A stretch of 5,774 bases of DNA, taken from positions 1 through 5,774 of the forward strand of contig VGXH01000139.1 of NCBI GenBank assembly GCA_016873405.1, given 5' to 3'. This stretch comes from a bacterium (GTDB taxonomy: Bacteria > Krumholzibacteriota > Krumholzibacteria > LZORAL124-64-63). The position numbers and the translations under genes were made by a program. Within the stretch, counting starts at the first letter, position 1, and each line of letters starts with the position of its first letter. Under the pieces are notes generated by a model. It searched no databases. It was not told the DNA's origin and saw nothing but the letters and a program-made list of their open reading frames with translations. Below, in pieces: positions 1 through 4,930 of the stretch.

Positions 1-1
1 C

Positions 2-349
2 ACGGGCAATTTCGTGCCCTGCCATGGCGGGACCATGGCCGATGGCCCGACCGATGCGAGCGGCATCGCGCGCTGGGCCCGACCGCTGCGCGCCGGCGGC
101 TGGTCCACTGCGAAGACTCTGGTCGTGGTGTGGGGCGTCGCGCTGGCGACGAACACCGGCCTGATCCTCCGCCACAACAGCCCCGACCTGAACGGCGACC
201 TGGTGGTGAACCTGGCCGACGTGCCGGTGTTCGCCGCCGACTTCCACAGGGGCGACCACGCCTTCCGCTCGGACCTGCACTACGACGGCCGTGTCGACCT
301 GAGCGACATCCCGCGTATGGCGGGCGCGATGGGGAGGGACTGCCCCTGA
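2..349 (+). CDS. C-terminal fragment of a secreted protein with a dockerin-like double Ca-loop domain
   Basis: The reading frame is open to the left window edge, so the true start is upstream; the GTG at 14 is probably internal. The last ~55 residues carry two EF-hand-like loops of dockerin type: DLNGDLVVNLAD at 185-220 and DLHYDGRVDLSD at 272-307. Both place Asp/Asn at loop positions 1, 5, 9 and 12; position 3 is Asn in the first and His in the second, a slight deviation. The ~50 residues before them (ADGPTDASG, then a Val/Leu-rich strand region) look like the end of a beta-sandwich domain. Such tails are common on secreted or surface proteins of GC-rich candidate phyla, where they may serve calcium-dependent folding or attachment rather than cellulosome assembly. 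No enzyme domain is visible in the part present, so the function of the whole protein is unknown. The domain call is fairly secure; its binding partner is not. Confidence 0.72.
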   Translation, partial: TGNFVPCHGGTMADGPTDASGIARWARPLRAGGWSTAKTLVVVWGVALATNTGLILRHNSPDLNGDLVVNLADVPVFAADFHRGDHAFRSDLHYDGRVDLSDIPRMAGAMGRDCP

Positions 350-359
350 GGGGCAGCCC
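336..359 (+). terminator. GC hairpin enclosing the stop codon (candidate T-less terminator)
   Basis: CTGCCCC (340-346) pairs perfectly with GGGGCAG (350-356), leaving the TGA stop codon 347-349 as a three-base loop. After a one-base A bulge at 339, GGG 336-338 can pair with CCC 357-359, giving about 10 bp. No T tract follows, so it is either a weak or Rho-assisted terminator or a hairpin that stabilises the 3' end. It separates the dockerin-like gene from the next one. Confidence 0.45.
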
Positions 360-428
360 CGCCGGTTGCGGCTGCGGCCTGGCTCACCGAGCATGTCGGA
401 CGTCCGCGCGTCATCTTGCCCGCGCGGC

Positions 429-435
429 GGAAGGG
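429..435 (+). promoter_or_regulatory. Ribosome binding site deciding the GTG 444 start
   Basis: GGAAGGG lies eight bases before the GTG at 444. The alternative in-frame starts, TTG 366 and ATG 393, have no comparable purine stretch and would put charged and Cys residues ahead of the signal peptide. This supports 444 as the start. Confidence 0.5.
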
Positions 436-443
436 CCATTGCC

Positions 444-1010
444 GTGATCGGGATCCGTTGGTGCCTGCGCCGCGCAGCCGCCGCCGCCGGCCTGGCGACG
501 CTGCTTTCGCTCGTTGCGCGGGCCGCCTTGGCGGGGTCAGGCCCCGCGCTCCCGCCCCACCTGCAGGCCGCGCTGCCGCCCGGCGAGATCGTTGCGCGCT
601 GCGAGCCCTGCGGCCCCGACTGCTACCTGGTCTTCGCCTGCGCCGCCGACGACACGACGTGCGGTCGCGTGCTGCGGCTGACGGGCCGCGAGGGCGCCTC
701 GCCGCGCCGCGTCGCCGAGGGCGCCTGGGTCCGGTCCGACCTGGCTGGACCGGCGGGGCTGGTCCGCGTCTCCGGCGAGTTGACGCCCGACCACGTGCGC
801 GTGGCGCTGGCGGCGGTGCGGCCGCGCCTGGGCCCGCGCGAGTTCGCGCGCGAGGTGCGCGTCCAGGCGATCGCGACGGCCGGCGCCGACGCGGTGCTGG
901 CGGTGGTGTTGGGTCGGGATCCCGGCGGTGAGGGCGCCTCGCGCGTGCTGTTGGTGCACCTGGCGCCGGACGGGGCGTTCGTGGAGACGCGGGGGATCGC
1001 CACGCATTGA
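444..1010 (+). CDS. Secreted hypothetical protein with a five-cysteine cluster
   Basis: I do not recognise this family. From the GTG at 444 the product is 188 residues. It opens with a classical signal peptide: Arg at 5, 9 and 10, an Ala/Leu-rich core (11-25) and a likely signal peptidase I site after Ala-Leu-Ala at 28-30. The mature protein has five cysteines in 21 residues (53, 56, 60, 66, 73), starting with a CxxC pair, and no other Cys, so one or two disulfides or a metal site are possible. The rest alternates short charged and Val/Ala/Leu stretches, suggesting beta strands, with no catalytic motif I can identify. It begins 94 bases after the dockerin-like gene and ends 115 bases before the ABC ATPase, so it is probably its own unit. 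Strong G/C third-position bias throughout supports real coding. In-frame starts at TTG 366 and ATG 393 are alternatives. Existence fairly likely; function unknown. Confidence 0.62.
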   Translation: MIGIRWCLRRAAAAAGLATLLSLVARAALAGSGPALPPHLQAALPPGEIVARCEPCGPDCYLVFACAADDTTCGRVLRLTGREGASPRRVAEGAWVRSDLAGPAGLVRVSGELTPDHVRVALAAVRPRLGPREFAREVRVQAIATAGADAVLAVVLGRDPGGEGASRVLLVHLAPDGAFVETRGIATH

Positions 1011-1035
1011 ATCCCGCGTGCATCGACCGTACCTT
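1007..1035 (+). promoter_or_regulatory. Candidate sigma-70-like promoter for the ABC exporter operon
   Basis: TTGAAT (1007-1012) is followed by a 17-base spacer and TACCTT (1030-1035). The first box matches TTGACA at four of six positions. The second keeps the T, A and final T of TATAAT. It overlaps the stop of the upstream gene and would give a ~85-base leader before GTG 1126. A GCCGGCG/CGCCGGC hairpin (1036-1042 with 1053-1059) lies at the expected transcript start. Weak call from motif matching alone. Confidence 0.3.
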
Positions 1036-1125
1036 GCCGGCGGCCGCACTGGCGCCGGCGCAACCCGCGCCGTTCCGTGTCGTGAGCCCCCACAGGCCCC
1101 CGAGCCCAGGAAGCTGGTCCCGCCC

Positions 1126-2067
1126 GTGACATCGTCTCCCGTTCCCGCCGCCGCCGTCTCCTGCCGCGGGCTGGTCAAGCGCTACCCCGATGTCGTGGCC
1201 GTCGCCGGCATCGACCTGGAGGTGCGCACCGGCGAGTGCTTCGGCCTGCTGGGGCCCAACGGCGCCGGCAAGACCACCACCGTGGAGATGCTCGAGGGCC
1301 TGACCACGCCGGATGCGGGCACCATCGAGCTGCTGGGGCAGAGCTGGGGCCGGGGCGACGAGCGCTCACTGCGCCGCCAGCTGGGCGTGCACCTGCAGGA
1401 GACGAAGCTCTCCGAGAAGCTGACCGTGCGCGAGACGGTGCGGCTGTTCCGCAGCTTCTTCGCGGCGGGCCGCGAGGTCGAAGAGGTCATCGAACTGGCC
1501 GGGCTGCAGGAGAAGCGGGGCGCGCGCGTGGGCAAGCTCTCCGGCGGGCAGAAGCAGCGGCTGGCGCTGGCCTGCGCGCTGGTGGGCGACCCGAAGCTGC
1601 TGTTCCTGGACGAGCCCAGCACCGGCCTGGATCCGCAGGCGCGCCTGCGCGTGTGGGAGATCGTCGAGCAGTTCAAGGCGCGCGGCGGCACGGTCATCCT
1701 GACCACCCACTACATGGAGGAGGCGGCCCGGCTGTGCGACCGGGTGGCCATCGTCGACCACGGCAGGGTGATCGCGCTGGACACGCCGGCGGCGCTGGTC
1801 GCCTCGCTGGGGGCCAGCCAGATCGTCTCGTTCACCGTCGACGGCGAGTTGCCGGAGGCGGCGCTGGCGGCGCTGCCGGGGGTGCGAGGGGTCGCGCGGC
1901 AGGAGGCAGCCTGGGTCCTGAGCGTGGACCAGGCGGGCGCGACGCTGCCGGCGCTGATCGCGCTGCTGGAGTCGGGGGGGCTGCGCATGGACGCGCTCAG
2001 CACGCACCAGGCCACGCTCGAGGACGTGTTCGTGCACCTGACCGGGAGGGGCCTGCGTGACCAGTAG
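1126..2067 (+). CDS. ABC transporter ATP-binding protein (ABC-2 exporter type)
   Basis: This is the nucleotide-binding subunit of an ABC exporter; it hydrolyses ATP at the cytoplasmic face to drive the permease encoded next. From GTG 1126 it is 313 residues. All motifs are intact: Walker A GPNGAGKT at 43-50, Q-loop Gln91, signature LSGGQ at 138-142, Walker B LLFLDE at 158-163 with catalytic Glu163, D-loop Asp169, and switch His195. After the ATPase core (about 11-225), residues ~230-313 form an accessory C-terminal domain, as in DrrA/CcmA-like exporter ATPases. The frame stays open upstream as far as 928, but that part is Arg/Pro-rich and overlaps the preceding gene, so 1126 is preferred. A purine stretch AGGAAG ends 12 bases before it, a rather long spacing. 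The gene overlaps the permease by 11 bases, implying translational coupling and a 1:1 complex. The substrate cannot be read from sequence; drug, lipid or polysaccharide export are all possible. Confidence 0.95.
   Translation: MTSSPVPAAAVSCRGLVKRYPDVVAVAGIDLEVRTGECFGLLGPNGAGKTTTVEMLEGLTTPDAGTIELLGQSWGRGDERSLRRQLGVHLQETKLSEKLTVRETVRLFRSFFAAGREVEEVIELAGLQEKRGARVGKLSGGQKQRLALACALVGDPKLLFLDEPSTGLDPQARLRVWEIVEQFKARGGTVILTTHYMEEAARLCDRVAIVDHGRVIALDTPAALVASLGASQIVSFTVDGELPEAALAALPGVRGVARQEAAWVLSVDQAGATLPALIALLESGGLRMDALSTHQATLEDVFVHLTGRGLRDQ
2044..2051 (+). promoter_or_regulatory. Ribosome binding site of the permease, inside the ATPase gene
   Basis: GGGAGGGG sits inside the 3' end of the ATPase coding region, five bases before GTG 2057. 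It fixes the permease start and explains how the overlapping genes are translated together. Confidence 0.6.
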
Positions 2068-3133
2068 GCCGGACAACGGCGCGTTGCTGGAGCTGACCCG
2101 GGCGCGCATCCTCGAGTTCGTGCGCGAGCCGGAGGCCGTGTTCTGGGTCTTCGTGTTCCCGGTGCTGATGGCCGTCGCGCTGGGCATCGCCTTCCGCAGC
2201 CAGAGCGGCGGGCGCACGCAGGTGGCGCTGCTGGCAGCGGGGCCGCCGGCGGCGCGGGCGGAGCTGCAGGAGCGGCTGCAGGCCTCGCCGCTGCTGGACG
2301 TGAAGGTCATGGATGAAGCGTCCGCGGCGCTGGCGCTGCGCAAGACGCGCGTCGAGGTGATCGTCGCGGTGGACGCGGTCGCGGAGGCGGGCGCGCCGCC
2401 GGCGCTGACCTACCGCTTCGACGGCGCGCGCGCCGAGGGACGCGCCGCCCGCCTGCTGGTCGACGACGTCGTGCAGCGCGCCTACGGGCGCGGCGACGCG
2501 GTCACGGCCCGCGACGAGGACGCGCCGCGCCGCGGGGCCCGCTACATCGACTTCCTGATCCCCGGCCTGATCGGCCTGAACCTGATGGGCAGCGGTCTGT
2601 GGGGGATCGGCTTCTCGGTCGTGATCGCGCGCACGAACAAGCTGCTCAAGCGCCTGGCCGCCACGCCCATGCGGCGCGGCGACTACCTGCTGTCGATCGC
2701 GCTCTCGCGGCTGCTGTTCCTGGGGCTGGAGGTGGCGGCCATCGCCGGCGCCGGGCGCCTGCTGTTCGGCGTCGAGGTGGCCGGGTCGATCGCGCTGCTG
2801 GGCCTGGTCTCGCTGCTGGGCGCGCTCAGCTTCGGCGGCATCGGCCTGCTGGTGGCGGCAAGGCCCCGCACCGTCGAGGCGGTCAGCGGCTGGATGAACC
2901 TGGTCCAGCTGCCGATGTGGCTGCTGTCGGGCACCTTCTTCAGCTACGAGCGCTTCCCGGAGTTCGCCCTGCCCTTCATCCGCGCCCTGCCGCTGACGGC
3001 GCTCAACGACGCGCTGCGCGGGGTCATGAACGACGGCCTCGGCCTGGCGGCGCTGTGGGTCCCCGTCCTGATCCTGCTGGCCTGGGGGCTGGCGGGGTTT
3101 GCGGTGGCGGTCAGGATCTTCCGCTGGCAGTGA
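2057..3133 (+). CDS. ABC-2 type transporter permease
   Basis: This is the membrane-spanning partner of the ATPase before it. The 358-residue product shows the ABC-2 layout with a large outside domain: one N-terminal membrane helix (about 27-46), a soluble stretch (about 48-160) likely facing the periplasm or outside, then five further hydrophobic segments near 164-190, 211-236, 244-268, 273-296 and 330-352. Family landmarks are YIDFLIPGL at the start of the second helix and the cytoplasmic LKRLAATPMRRGDYL stretch (197-211), the likely contact to the ATPase. This plan resembles YbhR/YhhJ-like exporters. The GTG start at 2057 is inside the last codons of the ATPase gene and has a strong GGGAGGGG site at 2044-2051, five bases upstream. 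Presumably two permeases and two ATPases form the pump. Substrate unknown. The family call is firm. Confidence 0.93.
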   Translation: MTSRPDNGALLELTRARILEFVREPEAVFWVFVFPVLMAVALGIAFRSQSGGRTQVALLAAGPPAARAELQERLQASPLLDVKVMDEASAALALRKTRVEVIVAVDAVAEAGAPPALTYRFDGARAEGRAARLLVDDVVQRAYGRGDAVTARDEDAPRRGARYIDFLIPGLIGLNLMGSGLWGIGFSVVIARTNKLLKRLAATPMRRGDYLLSIALSRLLFLGLEVAAIAGAGRLLFGVEVAGSIALLGLVSLLGALSFGGIGLLVAARPRTVEAVSGWMNLVQLPMWLLSGTFFSYERFPEFALPFIRALPLTALNDALRGVMNDGLGLAALWVPVLILLAWGLAGFAVAVRIFRWQ

Positions 3134-3165
3134 GGCCACGGTCCGGCAGACAGGAGCCTTCGCCG

Positions 3166-3906
3166 ATGAGCGACGACCATTTCCGCAACGCCTACGACGA
3201 TGCGATCCGCGCCGCTGCCTACGACCAGCTGGAGTACCCGGCCACCTACAGCCTGGCCTTCCGCGACATCCCGGCGCTGGTGGCGCGCCATCGGCAGGGC
3301 GACGGCCGTCGCGCGCTGGACTTCGGCTGCGGGGCCGGGCGCTCGACGCGGTTCCTCGAGCAGCTGGGGTACGACGCCTGCGGCGCGGACATCTCCGCGG
3401 CCATGCTCGAGCGCGCGCGGGCGCGCGATCCCCGCGGGCGCTACGAACTGGTCACCGACGGCGATCTGGGCGCCGGCGTGCCCGGGCCGTTCGACCTGGT
3501 CCTGGCGGCCTTCACCTTCGACAACGTGCCCGGCTGGGAGCGCAAGGTGACGCTGCTGTCGCAACTGCGCGCGCGCCTGGCGCCGGGCGGCCGGCTGGTC
3601 AACCTGCTCTCGTCGCCGGACATCTACACGCACGAGTGGCTGTCGTTCTCGACCCGGGACTTCCCGGAGAACCGCGCCGCCCGGACCGGCGACGTCGTGC
3701 GCATCGTCATGCTCGACGTGCCGGACCGGCGGCCGGTGGAGGACGTGCTGTGGGAGCGGGCGGACTTCCTGGAGGTGTACCGGCGGGCCGGGCTCAGACG
3801 GCTGGAGGAGCACCATCCGCTGGGCCGCGCCGACGAGCCGCACGCCTGGGTCAGCGAGCGCGAGGTGGCGCCGTGGGTGATCGACGTGCTGGAAGCTGCC
3901 GACTGA
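3166..3906 (+). CDS. Class I SAM-dependent methyltransferase
   Basis: This 246-residue cytoplasmic enzyme transfers a methyl group from S-adenosylmethionine to an unidentified acceptor. Motif I is ALDFGCGAG (50-58), the glycine-rich SAM loop. GADIS (73-77) holds Asp75, the expected ribose-binding acid. FDLVLAAFTFDNV (109-121) is the motif IV region, and LAPGGRLVNLLSS (138-150) is the strand and turn after it. The N-terminal Tyr-rich helix (Y10, Y19, Y24, Y28) and the C-terminal ~90 residues, with HEW, HHPLG and PHAWVSE stretches, probably form the substrate side. The core matches the methyltransf_11/25 type, often acting on small molecules. ATG 3166 has a CAGGAG site at 3151-3156, nine bases upstream. 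The gene follows the permease by 32 bases, so co-transcription is likely, and it may act on the exporter's substrate or on a compound the exporter clears. That link is inference. Confidence 0.9.
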   Translation: MSDDHFRNAYDDAIRAAAYDQLEYPATYSLAFRDIPALVARHRQGDGRRALDFGCGAGRSTRFLEQLGYDACGADISAAMLERARARDPRGRYELVTDGDLGAGVPGPFDLVLAAFTFDNVPGWERKVTLLSQLRARLAPGGRLVNLLSSPDIYTHEWLSFSTRDFPENRAARTGDVVRIVMLDVPDRRPVEDVLWERADFLEVYRRAGLRRLEEHHPLGRADEPHAWVSEREVAPWVIDVLEAAD

Positions 3907-3927
3907 GCCGCCCAGCGGAAGGGCGAC

Positions 3928-3954
3928 GGCGCCCCGGTCGAGCGGACCGGCGCC
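3928..3954 (+). terminator. GC-rich hairpin after the methyltransferase
   Basis: CCGGTC (3934-3939) pairs with GACCGG (3945-3950) around a GAGCG loop. After a two-base bulge (3932-3933), GGCG 3928-3931 pairs with CGCC 3951-3954, giving about 10 bp in all. It starts 21 bases after the methyltransferase stop. No T tract follows; instead GGCGCC repeats at 3955-3960 and runs into GGCGGCGG. It is plausible as the end of the exporter operon, possibly with Rho. Confidence 0.45.
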
Positions 3955-3970
3955 GGCGCCGGCGGCGGAT

Positions 3971-4038
3971 CGTCACTTCGCAAACAACCTGAGGCTTGTC
4001 GGCTAAATACTTGACTGTTATTCGGTTGTGTCGTGACG
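3971..4038. repeat. AT-rich island with nested inverted repeats
   Basis: CGTCAC (3971-3976) is matched by GTGACG (4033-4038), and inside it ACAACC (3984-3989) by GGTTGT (4024-4029). The 68 bases are about 49 percent GC, far below their surroundings. The central 34 bases include CTAAATACTTGACTGTTATT, rich in promoter-like pieces; TTGTCG (3996-4001) with TATTCG (4019-4024) at 17 bases is one weak pairing. It could be an operator, a second promoter or a small structured RNA. No transcript boundaries can be fixed from sequence. Confidence 0.4.
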
Positions 4039-4115
4039 GGCGTGTCGGGCGCCCGAAGGCTCCCGCGGCCGCCCGGACGGCCCGCCGCCCCCGGAACCCG
4101 CCGTCGCGATTGAGC

Positions 4116-4144
4116 TTGCCCCGCGCCCCGCCGTCGGGTATATT
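4116..4144 (+). promoter_or_regulatory. Sigma-70-like promoter of the rimP-nusA operon
   Basis: TTGCCC (4116-4121), a 17-base spacer and TATATT (4139-4144) match the consensus at four and five of six positions. TATATT stands out in a GC-rich stretch. Transcription would begin near 4151, giving a leader of about 90 bases before TTG 4241 that includes the terminator ending at 4215. Position upstream of rimP is as expected. Confidence 0.65.
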
Positions 4145-4150
4145 GGCCTC

Positions 4151-4240
4151 ACCCAGAGACCCCACGGCAGCGCTGGTGGGCTTTTTGAGGTGGGCTTCAG
4201 GTCCACCTTTTTTTTCAGCCCGCAGAATGGTGGCGGCGCC
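4151..4240 (+). ncRNA. rimP leader, probable transcription attenuator
   Basis: The predicted transcript leader carries two copies of GGTGGGC (4175-4181 and 4189-4195) and an upstream CCCAC (4161-4165). The second copy builds the terminator stem. The first copy could pair with the same right arm (4201-4207) instead. CCCAC can pair with GTGGG in either copy (4176-4180 or 4190-4194). One set of pairings leaves the terminator intact and another blocks it. Premature terminators upstream of rimP are known from proteobacteria (the rimP leader); membership of this sequence in that family is inference. The ligand or factor that switches it is not visible. No leader peptide is seen. Confidence 0.55.
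4188..4215 (+). terminator. Intrinsic terminator in the rimP leader
   Basis: AGGTGGGC (4188-4195) pairs with GTCCACCT (4201-4208), including one G-U pair, around a TTCAG loop. It is followed by an unbroken run of eight Ts (4208-4215), the first of which closes the stem. Promoter-side RNA ending here would be about 65 bases long. It is the only hairpin with a T tract that I found in the window, and it lies between the promoter and rimP, which points to attenuation rather than to the end of a gene. Confidence 0.85.
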
Positions 4241-4927
4241 TTGGCAGACAGCGACGCTCCCGACAGCACCCGCTTCGAACCGAGACGGCTCGCCGCCGAG
4301 GTCATCGCGTTGCTGGAGGGCGAGCTGGCGGCGCGGGGCTTCGAGCTGCTGGACGTGCGCGTGTTCCGTGGCGGCGGCCGCATCACGCTCCGCATTTTTG
4401 TCGACAAGATCGTGGTCGATGGGGCGGGGGGCGGCATCTCGCTCGACGAGGTCGCGACCGCGTCGCGCACCTGCGGGATGCTGCTGGAGGAAGCCGACCG
4501 CATCGCCGACCCGTACGTGCTGGAGGTGTCGTCGCCGGGCGTGCGGCGACCGCTGCGCACGCGCGAGCACTGGCTGGCCGCGGTCGGGCAGCGCGTCGAG
4601 GCGAAGGTGGCCGTCACCGACGGCAGCAAGCGCCTGCGGGGCACGCTGGAGGCGGTGGGCGCGGCCTCGGTGACGATCCGCCCGCTCGCGCGCGCCGACG
4701 CCGAGCCGGGCGCGCCGGAGCCGAAGGCGGTCACGATCGGGATGGGCCGGCTGCGCGAAGGCAACCTGGATCCCGAGTTCGACGTGCAGGCGATCATCCA
4801 CGCCGATCGCCGCCAGAAGAAGGACGCGAAACAGCAGGCGCGCCGCGAACGACCGGCGCGTCGCAAGGGCCGCCCCAAGAACCGCGACAAGAAAGCGGGC
4901 GGTGGCCAGGACCAGCAGGAGAGTTAG
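4241..4927 (+). CDS. rimP: Ribosome maturation factor RimP
   Basis: RimP is a cytoplasmic factor that helps assemble and mature the 30S ribosomal subunit. The N-terminal alpha/beta domain spans about 17-110, with GFELLDVRVFRGGGRITLRIFVD-type strands (33-55; core RITLRIFVDK 47-56) and the family signature YVLEVSSPGVRRPL (92-105). An SH3-like C-terminal domain follows (about 112-180). Residues 190-228 form an extra tail with 16 Lys/Arg in 39 residues, so the protein (228 residues) is clearly longer than the usual ~150; the tail may bind rRNA. TTG 4241 is chosen as start. The other in-frame candidate, GTG 4190, lies inside the terminator hairpin and would translate the T run, which is implausible. 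A weak GGTGG (4229-4233) is the only ribosome binding site visible, so translation may be inefficient. nusA follows after three bases, the common rimP-nusA order. The identity is firm; the start is likely. Confidence 0.94.
   Translation: MADSDAPDSTRFEPRRLAAEVIALLEGELAARGFELLDVRVFRGGGRITLRIFVDKIVVDGAGGGISLDEVATASRTCGMLLEEADRIADPYVLEVSSPGVRRPLRTREHWLAAVGQRVEAKVAVTDGSKRLRGTLEAVGAASVTIRPLARADAEPGAPEPKAVTIGMGRLREGNLDPEFDVQAIIHADRRQKKDAKQQARRERPARRKGRPKNRDKKAGGGQDQQES
4917..4921 (+). promoter_or_regulatory. Ribosome binding site of nusA, within the end of rimP
   Basis: AGGAG lies nine bases before ATG 4931 and inside the last codons of rimP. Ribosomes finishing rimP at 4927 would be next to the nusA start, which supports translational coupling. 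Confidence 0.6.
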
Positions 4928-4930
4928 CGC

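Larger units (their letters stand above)
3907..4240. other. Intergenic regulatory region between the exporter operon and rimP
   Basis: There is no credible gene in these 334 bases. In order they hold a GC hairpin (3928-3954), an AT-rich island with nested inverted repeats (3971-4038), a perfect palindrome TCGGGCGCCCGA (4045-4056), a GC-rich stretch with a GGCCG/CGGCC hairpin (4067-4082), a promoter (4116-4144) and the rimP leader with its terminator (4151-4215). Frames open across it show no start site or family resemblance. Confidence 0.7.

Noticed and set aside
731..753. Inverted repeat CCGGTCC/GGACCGG with a nine-base gap inside the secreted protein gene
   Set aside because: It is a seven-base match within GC-rich coding sequence, readily expected by chance, with no link to a boundary or promoter.
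280..1023. A 247-codon minus-strand open frame rich in Arg and Pro
   Set aside because: It is a low-complexity shadow of the plus-strand secreted protein, with no start site or recognisable fold.
928..1125. N-terminal extension of the ABC ATPase reaching into the previous gene
   Set aside because: The extra residues are Arg/Pro-rich and unlike any ABC ATPase, and they overlap the preceding coding region. The conserved domain begins just after GTG 1126.
1997..3139. A 380-codon minus-strand open frame opposite the ABC permease
   Set aside because: Its composition is Gln, Arg and Ala low complexity with no domain, and it mirrors the codon bias of the real plus-strand gene.
2599..3165. N-terminal extension of the methyltransferase through the permease gene
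   Set aside because: This frame within the permease gives low-complexity Arg/Ala sequence. ATG 3166 has its own CAGGAG site and starts just before the conserved part.
4011..4039. TTGACT at 4011 as a -35 box
   Set aside because: No acceptable -10 box lies 16-18 bases downstream; the sequence there is GTGACGG.
4045..4056. Perfect 12-base palindrome TCGGGCGCCCGA as a regulator site
   Set aside because: It is striking, but only one copy is present in the window and its all-G/C core is likely by chance in this composition; I list it only as content of the intergenic region.
3996..4673. A plus-strand 225-codon frame overlapping the leader and rimP
   Set aside because: It runs in a different frame across the terminator and rimP, is Arg/Ser/Pro-rich and has no matching domain; ATG 4227 within it has no good ribosome site.
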